A stretch of 64,000 nucleotides of DNA from Pseudonocardia sp. T1-2H (GCF_038039215.1 NZ_JBBPCL010000001.1:4092001-4156000), one strand, 5' to 3'. Counted from the first letter of the stretch, positions 16,444 through 24,976 are shown. Numbers and translations: made by a program. Notes: generated from the letters alone by a model not told the origin.

Positions 16444-16533
16444 GCTCCGCTCGCGTCCCGGTCCCTCGACCTGCTGGACCGGGGCGCTCCGCTCGCGTCC
16501 CGGTCCCTCCGCGCGGGTCCGGCCGCGAGCGGA
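16444..16533. repeat. Intergenic GCTCGCG repeat block 1
   Basis: A 24-base unit beginning GCTCCGCTCGCGTCCC and ending GGTCCCTC occurs twice (16444-16467 and 16486-16509), followed by an inverted partial arm GCGAGCGGA (16525-16533). It lies between the convergent YigZ and AbiEi-like genes. Related inverted repeats occur at 17534-17595 and 18251-18296. They could act as terminators or be a small repeat family. Confidence 0.6.
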
Positions 16534-16551
16534 ACCACCACGACACGCGCC

Positions 16552-17463
16552 TCAGGCCTGCCGGAACGTCGCCCGCAGGCGCCGCGCCACCCGCTCGAAG
16601 TCCGCGATGTCCGCCCAGGTCCACCGCACGACGCCGAAGCCCTGCGCCCGGATCGCGTCCTCGCGCAGCTTCTCCGCGTACACCGCGTCGCCCGCGCTCT
16701 GACCGGGGCGCAGGAGCCGCCCGTACTTCACCCGGCCGTCGACCTCGCCGACCGTCCGCAGCTCCGGCCACCCGAAGTCCACCCGGGCCAGCACCCCACC
16801 ACCCGGCATCGGGACCGGCCACTGCGGCACCGGTGCGGGGAGGCCGCACCGGAGGAGCGCGACCCTGCTGAGGGACTCCGCGACGCTCTCGGCCCGCCCG
16901 TCCGCGAAGGCCGCCACCCGGCGCACCGCCGGGCCGCCCCGTCGCCCGTCCGTCCCGGCGACGGCGAGATCGAGCTCCCCGCGGCCGAGCAGCGCGTCGG
17001 CGAGCGCGGAATCCGCCGCGACGACGGCGTCGGAGAACGGCAGGCTCCGCGCGAGATCGACGAGCGTGCGCGCCGGCGAGGTGAGGGCGATCCCGTTCCG
17101 GACGACGACCTCGTCCGCGCCGAGCGCGGTGACGTGGAGGTGGACCCGGTGGGCGATCCGGCCGCCGCCGGACCCGTGGCGTGTCAGGTGCACGTACTCG
17201 GGGACCTCGACCGGGAGTCCGTGCAGCACGGCCGCGGACGCGTGGCTGACGACGGAGCCCGCGGCCGTCCGGGGAACGGTGGCGCGGACGAGCAACCGGT
17301 GCCGGGCCGCGGGGTCGACGAGCCGCTCGTCGTGGGGGTCGACGTAGGCGCCCCGGCGGACCAGCGCCACGGCCCCGGCGCGGCGGAGCGCCTTCAGCTC
17401 CGCGTCCGTGTAGCCCGCGGCCAGCAGCTGCGACCGCGTCCGCATCCCGTCCGGTGGCATCAC
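16552..17463 (-). CDS. AbiEi-like/DUF559-type nuclease domain protein
   Basis: 303 residues. The N-terminus (RSQLLAAGYTDAELKALRRAGAVALVRRGAYV) is the winged-helix domain seen in AbiEi antitoxins and many actinobacterial proteins. The C-terminus (VDFGWPELRTVGEVDGRVKYG ... EKLREDAIRAQGFGVVRWTWAD) resembles a Vsr/DUF559 PD-(D/E)xK endonuclease fold, with D, E and K placed as in that superfamily. No AbiEii toxin gene is next to it, so it is probably not half of a toxin-antitoxin pair. Start may be GTG 17463, ATG 17460 or ATG further in (MRTRSQ). Confidence 0.65.
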   Translation of the reverse strand: MMPPDGMRTRSQLLAAGYTDAELKALRRAGAVALVRRGAYVDPHDERLVDPAARHRLLVRATVPRTAAGSVVSHASAAVLHGLPVEVPEYVHLTRHGSGGGRIAHRVHLHVTALGADEVVVRNGIALTSPARTLVDLARSLPFSDAVVAADSALADALLGRGELDLAVAGTDGRRGGPAVRRVAAFADGRAESVAESLSRVALLRCGLPAPVPQWPVPMPGGGVLARVDFGWPELRTVGEVDGRVKYGRLLRPGQSAGDAVYAEKLREDAIRAQGFGVVRWTWADIADFERVARRLRATFRQA

Positions 17464-17533
17464 GCCGATCAGCGTGCCGCAGAAGGACCCGTCCGCGAGG
17501 CAGTTCCCGAACGGCTGTGGACAACCCTCGCAC

Positions 17534-17595
17534 CGCTCGCGTTCCGGCCGGTCCGCTCGGGTTCCGACGCGCGCGGAGCAACCCGAACGCGAGCG
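17534..17595. repeat. Intergenic GCTCGCG repeat block 2
   Basis: CGCTCGCGTT (17534-17543) and AACGCGAGCG (17586-17595) form 10-base arms, with an inner TCGGGTT/AACCCGA pair. It fills the gap between the AbiEi-like and UdgX genes and shares its core with the blocks at 16444 and 18251. Confidence 0.55.
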
Positions 17596-17600
17596 ATCGG

Positions 17601-18212
17601 TCAGCGGCGCTGCGCGGCGACCACCTTCAGGTCCGCGACGAGGGCGTCGAACGCCTCCTCGCGCCTCTCCGGCTCACCCCGCAGCACGGACGACGGATGC
17701 ACGGTCGGCACGAGCACCCGACCCTCCCACTCCAGGACCTCGCCGCGGTGTTCGGTGATCTTGAACTTCGGCCCGAGCAACGCCTTCCCGGCGACGCCGC
17801 CCAGCACCCCGACCACCGGCGGGTCGACGATCCGCAGCTCGGCGTCCAGCCACGGCCGGCAGGCGCGGATGTGCCCGACGGCCGGGGTCTTGTGGATCCG
17901 TCGCTTCCCGCGCTGCTCGAACCGGAAGTGCTTGACGGCGTTGGTGACGTACACGGTGTCCCGCTCGATCCCGGCCTGCTCCAGCGCCCGGTCCAGCAGC
18001 TTCCCCGCGGGCCCCACGAACGGCTCCCCCGCCTTGTCCTCCTGGTCCCCCGGCTGTTCCCCCACCAGCATCAGCCAGGCTCCCGCGGACCCGGCCCCCA
18101 CGACGGCCGGCCCGGCGCATTCGTGCAGCTCGCAGCCGGTGCAGTCCTTCGCGGCGGCGCGCAGGGCGTCGAGGTCGGTGACCTCGGGTGCGATCGTCGC
18201 GGGATCGGTCAT
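17601..18212 (-). CDS. UdgX family uracil-DNA glycosylase
   Basis: 203 residues from ATG 18212. UdgX removes uracil from DNA and forms a covalent bond with the resulting abasic site. Visible are the four-Cys FeS scaffold (CTGCELHEC near the N-terminus and later cysteines), GEQPGDQEDKAGEPFVGPAGK, and the UdgX-specific loop KRRIH whose His makes the covalent link. HPSSVLR is the second active-site motif. It is flanked on both sides by GCTCGCG repeats rather than by operon partners. Confidence 0.9.
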   Translation of the reverse strand: MTDPATIAPEVTDLDALRAAAKDCTGCELHECAGPAVVGAGSAGAWLMLVGEQPGDQEDKAGEPFVGPAGKLLDRALEQAGIERDTVYVTNAVKHFRFEQRGKRRIHKTPAVGHIRACRPWLDAELRIVDPPVVGVLGGVAGKALLGPKFKITEHRGEVLEWEGRVLVPTVHPSSVLRGEPERREEAFDALVADLKVVAAQRR

Positions 18213-18250
18213 GGCCGGAAGGTGCCCCACCACGCCGCACCCGAAACAGC

Positions 18251-18296
18251 TCCGCTCGCGTCGAGGCGCCTCCGCCCGGGTCGGGACGCGAGCGGA
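18251..18296. repeat. Intergenic GCTCGCG repeat block 3
   Basis: Perfect 12-base arms TCCGCTCGCGTC (18251-18262) and GACGCGAGCGGA (18285-18296) with a 22-base loop, between the UdgX gene and the end of the sugar isomerase gene. This is the cleanest member of the local family. Confidence 0.65.
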
Positions 18297-18334
18297 GGCG
18301 TCGGACCGCGAGCGTTCCGCGTCGCCGGCTTCGC

Positions 18335-19198
18335 CTACGAGAAGTGCTTCGCGATGAGCGCGCTCGCCTTCTCCCGCTGCCGGACGCTGATCTCCTCCGC
18401 CTGCTCCTCCCAGCCGAACACGCAGCTGGACACCACGCCGTCGAAACCCACCCCGGCGAGGGCGGCGAAGACCTCGTCGAAGTCGACCTCGCCGCGGCCG
18501 ATCTCGGCGTGCTGGTGCACCCGGACGGTGGAGCCGGGCGGGTTCACGATGTAGCGCAGGCCGTTCGACGCCGTGTGGTCCAGGGTGTCCGCCAGGTGCA
18601 CGTAGGTGAGCTTGGCGGCGGCGTCGGCGACGATCCCCGCCGCGTCGTTCCCCTGGTGGAAGGTGTGCGGGGTGCAGTAGAGGAAGGAGATCCACTCCTT
18701 GTTGAGCCCGCGCACCATGTTCACCGCGGCGTGGCCGTCCTCGATGAAGTCGTCCGGGTGGGGTTCGAGGACGAGCTTCACGCCCTCCCGCTCGAACACC
18801 GGGATCAGCTCGTCCATCGAGCGCAGGAACTGGCTCTCCGCCAGCTCCGGCGCCTCCGGGCGGCCGTTGAACTCGGAGTTCATGACGTCCACGCCGAGGT
18901 CGACGGTGATCTGGACGGCTCGCTTCCAGGCACGGACCGCGGCCTGCCGCTCGTCCTCGCCGGGGCCGGACCAGCGCAGCACCGGCAGCACCGAGGCGAT
19001 CGTGACCCCGGCGTCCGCGGCCCGCTTGCGCAGCGCGGCGACCGTCGCGTCGTCCGCCCGCGGGTGGGAGAAGAACGGGACGAAGTCCGCCTTCGGCGAG
19101 AGCTCCATGTACTCGTAGCCCATGCGCGCCACCACGTCCGGCAGCTCCAACACCGAATGAGTCGCGTAGAACATCTGCGGGTCGAGCGCGAGCTTCAC
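18335..19198 (-). CDS. Sugar phosphate isomerase/epimerase (TIM barrel)
   Basis: 287 residues. The GTG start at 19198 overlaps the stop of the upstream oxidoreductase (GTGA). The AP-endonuclease-2/xylose-isomerase-like TIM barrel has metal-ligand motifs such as MELSPKADFVPFFSHPR, VKLVLEPHPDDFIEDG (Glu), YVHLADTLDHT and a late GVVSSCVFGWEEQ. It is the last gene of a three-gene operon with an Idh/MocA oxidoreductase and an IolE-like enzyme, so it likely isomerises or dehydrates the same sugar or inositol intermediate. Confidence 0.82.
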   Translation of the reverse strand: MKLALDPQMFYATHSVLELPDVVARMGYEYMELSPKADFVPFFSHPRADDATVAALRKRAADAGVTIASVLPVLRWSGPGEDERQAAVRAWKRAVQITVDLGVDVMNSEFNGRPEAPELAESQFLRSMDELIPVFEREGVKLVLEPHPDDFIEDGHAAVNMVRGLNKEWISFLYCTPHTFHQGNDAAGIVADAAAKLTYVHLADTLDHTASNGLRYIVNPPGSTVRVHQHAEIGRGEVDFDEVFAALAGVGFDGVVSSCVFGWEEQAEEISVRQREKASALIAKHFS

Positions 19199-20190
19199 GG
19201 CCGCGCCTCCAGCTTCACCTCGGTGCGCCGGCCGGACCGGACGGCCTCGACGCCGGCCTCGCAGATCGCGGCGGCCGCGTAGCCGTCCCACGAGCCGGCG
19301 CCGTCGATCGTGCCCTGCGCGGCGGCGTCGACCCAGCGCTGCATCTGGGTGTCGTAGGCGGCCCCGAACCGGACGACGAAGTCCGGGGAGATCGTTCCGC
19401 CCCAGCGTCCGGCCTGCTTGACCTGCAGGTTCTGGTCCAGGCCGATCGTCGCCTGCCCGCGCTCCGCGACGAGCTCGGTGCGCACCTCGTAGGCCACCCC
19501 GGTCCGCACGAAGCTCTCGACAGTCACCAGGCGGCCGGACTCGGTCTCGAACAGCACGAGCATCGGGTCGCTGACCCCGGCCGGCGCCGACGATGTGGGC
19601 GTGCCCTTCAGCACCGTCACCGCGACGACCTCCTCGCCGAGCAGGAAGCGGGTGCAGTCCGCCTCGTGCACGACCGAGTCCGCCATCGCCATCTCCGAGG
19701 TGAAGGAGTCCGGGACCTCGGGGTTGCGGTGGGTGCAGTGCAGCATCAGCGGCGCGCCCAGGTCGCCGCTCTCGATCAGCGAACGCAGGCCCGCGTACTC
19801 GGTGTCGAAGCGGCGCATGAAGCCGACCTGGATGAGCGAGCGACCGGTCTCGGCCTCGGCGCGGACGACCTCGTAGGAGGTCGGGCCGTCCATGGTCAGC
19901 GGCTTCTCGCAGAGCACCGGGATCCCGCGCTCGAGGCAGGCGAGGACCTGCTTCTCGTGCGCGAAGCCGGGGCTGGCGAGCACGACCGCGTCGACGTCGG
20001 CGGCGCCGATGGCCTCGAACGGGTCCGCCACGACGCGCGCCCCGATCGGGCCGGCGATCTCGGCCGCCCGCTCCGGGGAGAAGTCGTTGACCGCGACGAC
20101 CTGCGCGCCGCGGGTGCGCCTCGTCAGGCTGTCGACGTGGAACGCGCCCATCTTGCCGACACCGATGACGGCGACCTTGAGATCAGACAT
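19195..20190 (-). CDS. Gfo/Idh/MocA family NAD(P)-dependent oxidoreductase
   Basis: 331 residues. The Rossmann motif VIGVGKMGAFHVDSL is at the N-terminus, the nicotinamide-site ExP motif is CEKPLTMD, and the C-terminal substrate domain has VGFMRRFDTEYA and DSVVHEADCTRFLLG (catalytic Asp/His region). It resembles inositol 2-dehydrogenases (IolG). It sits between two TIM-barrel isomerases and would oxidise the cyclitol or sugar imported for this pathway. The exact substrate is inference from neighbours. Confidence 0.85.
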   Translation of the reverse strand: MSDLKVAVIGVGKMGAFHVDSLTRRTRGAQVVAVNDFSPERAAEIAGPIGARVVADPFEAIGAADVDAVVLASPGFAHEKQVLACLERGIPVLCEKPLTMDGPTSYEVVRAEAETGRSLIQVGFMRRFDTEYAGLRSLIESGDLGAPLMLHCTHRNPEVPDSFTSEMAMADSVVHEADCTRFLLGEEVVAVTVLKGTPTSSAPAGVSDPMLVLFETESGRLVTVESFVRTGVAYEVRTELVAERGQATIGLDQNLQVKQAGRWGGTISPDFVVRFGAAYDTQMQRWVDAAAQGTIDGAGSWDGYAAAAICEAGVEAVRSGRRTEVKLEARP

Positions 20191-20226
20191 GGTGGAGCCT
20201 CCTGCTCGCGACGAACGGTGGCGGGC

Positions 20227-21153
20227 TCAGGCCCGCGGGGTCCCCATGGAGAGCGACCGGCCGCCGCATCCCGCCAGGTAGGTGTGCGTGCGCTGCGCGA
20301 TGGGCAGCGGGTGCTCCGGCGGGCAGGGGTACATGTCCTGCTCGACGATCGCGAAGATGTCGGTGCCCAGCTCCTCGACGGCGGCCAGCAGCGACGGCAT
20401 GTCCGGCACGCCGAGCGGCGGCTCGATCATGGCGCCGAGCCGCACGGCCTCGGGGAACGGCAGGTCCTCGGCCTCGACGCGGGCGATGACGGCCGGGTCG
20501 ACCTGCTTGAGGTGCAGGTAGCCGATGCGCTGCGGGTACTTGCGGATCAGCTCGAGATTGTCCCCGCCGTAGTAGGAGACGTGCCCGGTGTCCAGACAGA
20601 GGTTGACGTACTCGGGGTTCGTGTTCTGCACGAACCGCTCGATCTCGTGCTGGTAGCCGACGTGGCTGTCCGCGTGGCTGTGGAACTGCACGTGCAGGCC
20701 GTACTCCTCGAGGATCCGGCGGCCCAGCTCGTCCATCCCGGTGGTCAGCAGGCCCCACCGCTCGTCGGAGAGGCTGCGGTCCTCCAGCGGCGCACCGGTC
20801 TTGTGGTCCCGCCAGGTGTCCGGGATGACCACGATGTGCTTGCCGCCGACGACCGCGGTCAGCGCGGCGACGTCGGTGACCTGCTTCCAGACGTCCTCCC
20901 ACGAGTCCGGCCGGTGCAGGTGCTCGAAGACGGTGCCCGCGGAGACCTTCAGCGAGTGCTTCTCGAGCTGGTCGGCCAGCTCGGCCGCGTCCGTCGACAG
21001 GTATCCGTAGGGGCCGAGCTCGATCCACTCGTAGCCGGCCCCGGAGACCTCGGAGAGGAACCGGTCGGCCGGGGTCTGCGCGGGGTCGGAGGGGAACCAG
21101 ACGCCCCAGGAATCGGGCGCCGAGCCGATTCGGATCGTCGATGATGCGGTCAC
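20227..21153 (-). CDS. IolE-like sugar isomerase/dehydratase
   Basis: 308 residues. The N-terminus IRIGSAPDSWGVWFPSDP is typical of IolE (2-keto-myo-inositol dehydratase) and relatives. Metal ligands of the TIM barrel are visible in VQFHSHADSHVG, CLDTGHVSYYGGDN and IGYLHLKQVDP. First gene of the operon read leftwards, 68 bases beyond a perfect 16-base palindrome in the region shared with the divergent LacI gene. Function as inosose dehydratase or a close analogue is probable but not proved. Confidence 0.82.
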   Translation of the reverse strand: MTASSTIRIGSAPDSWGVWFPSDPAQTPADRFLSEVSGAGYEWIELGPYGYLSTDAAELADQLEKHSLKVSAGTVFEHLHRPDSWEDVWKQVTDVAALTAVVGGKHIVVIPDTWRDHKTGAPLEDRSLSDERWGLLTTGMDELGRRILEEYGLHVQFHSHADSHVGYQHEIERFVQNTNPEYVNLCLDTGHVSYYGGDNLELIRKYPQRIGYLHLKQVDPAVIARVEAEDLPFPEAVRLGAMIEPPLGVPDMPSLLAAVEELGTDIFAIVEQDMYPCPPEHPLPIAQRTHTYLAGCGGRSLSMGTPRA

Positions 21154-21221
21154 GGTGGAACTCCCGGTCTAGCGGGACGCCCGCAGCGCTTCATGAGCCG
21201 TGGACGTCCTCGTCGGTGGGG

Positions 21222-21237
21222 ACTAGAGCGCTCTAGT
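21222..21237. promoter_or_regulatory. LacI-type operator, perfect 16-base palindrome
   Basis: ACTAGAGCGCTCTAGT is fully symmetric with the central CG usual in LacI-family operators. It lies between the divergent IolE-like and LacI genes, where it could control both. A second, shorter palindrome ATGTC-AA-GACAT (21273-21284) is just before the LacI start. Confidence 0.6.
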
Positions 21238-21289
21238 AGCGCCGCGCAGAACTATGCTGCCGCCACGTTCGCATGTCAAGACATAGTGG

Positions 21290-22331
21290 GTGGTTCAGAC
21301 GGCCGGGAAGAATGGCGGCGTGGGAAGCGCGGAAGGCCGGCGGCGACCGACGATGGTCGACGTCGCCGCGCGCGCCGGCGTCTCCCGCGCCCTGGTCTCC
21401 CTGGTGTTCCGGGACGCCCCGGGAGCCAGCGCGGAGAGCCGCGAGAAGGTGCTGCGCGCCGCGGAGGAGCTGGGCTACCGCCCGGACAACGCCGCCCGCC
21501 TGCTCGCCCGGGGCCGCAGCCGCACCCTCGGGGTGCTGATGACGGTGCGCGAGCCGTTCGAGGCGGACCTCGTCGAGGTGATCTACCCGGAGGCCGAACG
21601 CCGCGGCTACGACGTGCTGCTCTCGGCGAGCACTCCCGGCCGCGACGAGGCCAAGGCCGTCGAGGCGCTGCTCGCGCACCGCTGCGAGGGCGTGATCCTG
21701 CTGGGCCCGGTCGTCGACGACGCCTTCCTCGACGAGCTCGGTGCCCGCGCCGTCGCCGTCGTCGTGGGGCGCGGCGCGGGCGGGGCCGCGGTGGACAGCG
21801 TCCGCAGCGCCGATGCCGAGGGGATGCGCCAGGCCGTCGACCATCTCGTCGGGCTCGGGCACCGGCGGATCGTGCACGTCGACGGCGGGCCCAGCGGCCC
21901 GAACGCCCGCGTCCGGCGCGAGGGCTACGTCGCCGCCATGCGCGCCCACGGGCTGGACCGCGACGTGCGGATCCTCCCCGGGGCGTACCACGAGGACGCG
22001 GGGATCGCCGCCGGCCGGATGCTGCTCGCCGAGGACTCGCTCCCCACGGCGGTGATCGCGGCCAACGACCGCTGCGCCATCGGCCTGCTGGACACTCTGC
22101 GCCGCGCGGGCGTCGACGTCCCGGCCGAGGTCTCGGTCGTCGGCTACAACGACGACCACCTCGCGCACCTCTCCCACGTCGACCTGACGACCGTCCGCCA
22201 GGACGCCGCGGGCCTCGCGCAGAACGCCGTCCGGGCGGCCGTCGAACGCCTGGAGGAGGAGGTCCCACCGCGCGAGGTGGTCCTCCCCGGCCCTGGTCGT
22301 GCGGGGCACGACCGGCCCACCCCGCCGCTGA
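21290..22331 (+). CDS. LacI family regulator (frameshift near the 3' end)
   Basis: The N-terminal HTH RPTMVDVAARAGVSRALVSLVFRDAPGASAESREKVLRAAEELGYRPDNAARLLA and the periplasmic-binding-like effector domain are intact to about residue 333. There, CTCCCCGG reads out of frame. Removing one C gives VVLPALVVRGTTGPPRR and a stop at 22331, the normal LacI ending; as written the frame runs on to 22396 with an unrelated tail. The corrected length is 346 residues. It likely represses the divergent sugar operon through the palindrome at 21222. GTG 21320 is an alternative start. Confidence 0.8.
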
Positions 22332-22403
22332 CGCGCAGGTTCGCGGGCCCAGGCCCATGGCCGAACGTGTGCGTCGGCCCGCGATCCTGTGCCTGAGCGG
22401 GTG

Positions 22404-23501
22404 TCAGGCGTCGTAGTCGACGGTGACCTCGTCGGAGACCGGGAGGGTCTGGCAGGTCAGCACGAAGCCGGCCTCGACCTCCTCGTCCTCCAGCGCGAAG
22501 TTGCGGCGCATGGTGACGTCCCCGGCGGTGACCTTGGCCCGGCAGGTCCCGCAGACCCCGCCCTTGCAGGCGAACGGTAGGTCCCCGCGGACCTTCTGCG
22601 CGGCGTCGAGCACGGTCTCGTCGCGGGGCAGGGTGAGTGGGGTGGACCGTCCGTTCAGGACGACGGTGACCTCGCTGCTCTCGCCGTCGAGGACGACGTC
22701 GTCCTCCGCGCGGTGCAGCTCCGGCGGCGGCTCGTCGACGTAGAACAGCTCGCGGTGCACCCGCTTCCGGTCCACCCCGAGCTCGGTGAGCACCGCGACG
22801 GCGTCCTCGGTCATGCCGAGCGGGCCGCAGAGCCACCAGTGCTCGACGCCCTCGACGTCGACCAGCGCACCGAACAGGGTCCGCATCCGCTCCGCGTCGA
22901 GCCGGCCGTTGAGGATCTCCGCCTCGGTGGGTTCGCGGGAGAGCACGTTGAGCAGGTGCAGCCGCGGGCCGTGCGCGTTCTTGAGGTCCGCGATCTCCTC
23001 GGTGAACATGACGGTGTCCGTGCGGCGGTTGCCGTAGAGCAGCGTGACGCGGGTGTCGTCGTGCGCGGCCAGCAGGGACGCGGCAATGGACAGCACCGGG
23101 GTGATGCCCGAGCCGGCGGCGATCAGCCCGTGGTGCGTGCCCGCCTCGAGCTCCGGGGTGAACGCGCCCGCGGGCGGCCCGACCTCGACCTCGTCCCCGG
23201 CCTCGAGCCGGTCGACCAGCCACTCGGAGAACAACCCGTCCGCGACGCGCCGGACGCCGACCCGCGGGGCGGCGCCGGCCGGCGCGCAGATCGAGTACGA
23301 GCGGCGCTCCTCCCCGTCCGGCGTCCGCTGGCGCAGGGTCAGGTACTGGCCGGGGCGGAAGGCGTAGGCCTGCTTCAGCGACTCCGGGACGTCGAAGGTG
23401 ACGGCGACGGCGTCCTCGCAGAGGCGCTCGACGGCCGCGACCCGCAGCGGGTGGAAACCGCTGGTCCGCGGCTCGACGACCTCGGTGGTGGCGGCCGTCA
23501 T
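22404..23501 (-). CDS. paaE: Phenylacetyl-CoA epoxidase reductase subunit PaaE
   Basis: 365 residues. PaaE passes electrons from NADPH to the PaaA diiron centre. It has an N-terminal FAD domain (RSYSICAPAG), an NAD(P) domain (GSGITPVLSIAASLL, WLCGPLGM) and a C-terminal plant-type 2Fe-2S domain with CKGGVCGTC and a final LTC cysteine. The ATG at 23501 overlaps the paaD stop (TGATG). Last gene of paaABCDE. As written, the paaD frameshift places paaD in the same frame, so the two read as one long open frame. Confidence 0.92.
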   Translation of the reverse strand: MTAATTEVVEPRTSGFHPLRVAAVERLCEDAVAVTFDVPESLKQAYAFRPGQYLTLRQRTPDGEERRSYSICAPAGAAPRVGVRRVADGLFSEWLVDRLEAGDEVEVGPPAGAFTPELEAGTHHGLIAAGSGITPVLSIAASLLAAHDDTRVTLLYGNRRTDTVMFTEEIADLKNAHGPRLHLLNVLSREPTEAEILNGRLDAERMRTLFGALVDVEGVEHWWLCGPLGMTEDAVAVLTELGVDRKRVHRELFYVDEPPPELHRAEDDVVLDGESSEVTVVLNGRSTPLTLPRDETVLDAAQKVRGDLPFACKGGVCGTCRAKVTAGDVTMRRNFALEDEEVEAGFVLTCQTLPVSDEVTVDYDA

Positions 23502-24053
23502 CAGATCTCCTTCATGTGCTCGAAGGGCTCCCGGCACGACGGGCAACGGCGCAGCGCCGTGCACGCGGTCGGCCCGAAGCGGGAGAAGCTCCTCGGTGGC
23601 GGGCGCGCCGCAGTGCGGGCACCGCACCGCCGACGACGGCGGGGTGAGCGTCAGCGGGATCGGCCCGGCGGTCTTCGCCGCCGCCCGCCCGGGCGGGGCG
23701 ATGCCGGCCTCGGCGAGCTTGCGCCGCCCGTCGTCACTGATCCAGTCCGTGCTCCAGGCCGGCGAGAACACCGTCCGCACCTCGACCCGGGCGTATCCTG
23801 CGGCGGTCAGCGCGGCGCGGAGGTCGTGGCGCATCTCCTCGATCGCGGGGCATCCCGAGTAGGTCGGCGTGATCGTCACGGTGACCGCGTCCCCGTCGAC
23901 GTCGACCGACCGGACGACCCCGAGGTCGTCGAGGGTCAGCATCGGCATCTCCGGATCGACGACGCCGGCCACCACCCCCTGTGCGCGGGAAACCTCGCTA
24001 GAACGAGGTTCCACCCGCACAACCCCGGCTGAGCTGCGAAGACCTGCGCTCAC
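23501..24053 (-). CDS. paaD: PaaD, Fe-S/maturation factor of the epoxidase (frameshifted)
   Basis: PaaD is a SufT/MIP18-like protein needed for phenylacetyl-CoA epoxidation. The core VDPEMPMLTLDDLGVVRSV and TYSGCPAIEEMRHDL is present. At 23586 an extra base (GAGAAGCTC for GAGAGCTC) shifts the frame just before the zinc domain. Corrected, it reads TEELSRFGPTACTALRRCPSC and ends EPFEHMKEI, restoring the Cys pairs. The GTG at 24053 overlaps the paaC stop, and the first ~24 codons include the 55-base palindromic element, giving about 18 extra residues. A GTG pair just after the element could be the true start. Confidence 0.8.
23981..24035. repeat. 55-base palindromic element, copy 2, inside the 5' end of paaD
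   Basis: Same core AACCTCGCTAGAACGAGGTT and same ...CCCCGGCTGAGCT tail as copy 1 (12381-12435), in identical length and alignment. It lies between the paaC stop overlap and the conserved start of the PaaD domain, and keeps the reading frame open, adding roughly VVRVEPRSSEVS to PaaD. The hairpin sits inside a translationally coupled operon. Confidence 0.75.
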
Positions 24054-24976
24054 CACGTCGCCCCCGGATGCCGGCGGGCGAGGCTCTGCATCTCCGCGAG
24101 GGCATGGCCGAGGTGCTCGGTGTGCACGCCCTGCCGGCCGCTGCGACCGCCGATGGTCCCGATGAACGGCCTGTCCGGACGGGTCAGGGTGGCCTTGTCC
24201 AGGACCTGGTCCAGGACCGCGTCGACCTCTTCGCGGGTGTCCGCCGGGTCCACCGCGACCCCGGCCGCGATCAGCCGACGCTCCTCGTCGGAGGTCCGGA
24301 ACAGCTCGCCGAGGTACGGCCAGACCGCGTCGATCGCGGCCTGCATGCGCCGGTGGGACTCCGCGGTCCCGTCGCCGAGCCGCAACGTCCAGCGAGCCGC
24401 GTAGTCCCGGTGGTAGGTGATCTCCTTGACTCCCTTGCCCGCGACCGCGGCGACGACCGGGTCCGCCGAACCGAGCAGCCGGTGCAGCAGCGCCAGCCGC
24501 CAGGTCGAGAAGATCAGCAGGCGGGCTATGCAGCGGGCGAAGTCCAGGTCGTCGGACAGCTCGGCCAGCCCGACGTTGCGGAACTCCGCCTCCGGGCGCA
24601 GGTAGGCCAGGGCGTCCTCGTCCCGGTTCCCGCCCTCGACGTGCCCGGCCCGGGCGAGCAGCACCCGGGCCTGGCCGAGCAGGTCCAGCGCGGTGTTCGC
24701 CAGCGCGACCTCCTCCTCCAGCTCCGGGGCGTTCGAGACCCACTCCGAGAGCCGGTGGCTGTAGATCAACGCGTCGTCGCCCAGCATCAGGCAGTACGCG
24801 GCGAGGTCGGCCGCGTCGACGCCGACGGGCGCCGGCGAGGTGATCTCCGCGCCGGCCTCCTCGACGATCCCCGTCCCGAACGCCCAGCGCGGGTCGTCGT
24901 GGTCGGTGGTCTCGGACAGCGACTGGTACGCGTTGGTGGCGTCGTGCTCCTCGACGTCCGTGTGGTGGATGCTCAC
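24050..24976 (-). CDS. paaC: Phenylacetyl-CoA epoxidase structural subunit PaaC
   Basis: 308 residues. PaaC is the catalytically inactive ferritin-like partner of PaaA in the 1,2-epoxidase. Recognisable by LAAYCLMLGDDALIYSHRLSEWVSNAPELEEEVALANTALDLLGQARVL and VKEITYHRDYAARWTLRLGDGTAESHRRM. Its ATG overlaps the paaB stop by 4 bases and its stop overlaps the paaD GTG, so the whole operon is translationally coupled. Confidence 0.93.
   Translation of the reverse strand: MSIHHTDVEEHDATNAYQSLSETTDHDDPRWAFGTGIVEEAGAEITSPAPVGVDAADLAAYCLMLGDDALIYSHRLSEWVSNAPELEEEVALANTALDLLGQARVLLARAGHVEGGNRDEDALAYLRPEAEFRNVGLAELSDDLDFARCIARLLIFSTWRLALLHRLLGSADPVVAAVAGKGVKEITYHRDYAARWTLRLGDGTAESHRRMQAAIDAVWPYLGELFRTSDEERRLIAAGVAVDPADTREEVDAVLDQVLDKATLTRPDRPFIGTIGGRSGRQGVHTEHLGHALAEMQSLARRHPGATW

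Noticed and set aside
16552..17463. Toxin-antitoxin system suggested by the AbiEi-like domain
   Set aside because: No AbiEii nucleotidyltransferase gene is adjacent on either side.
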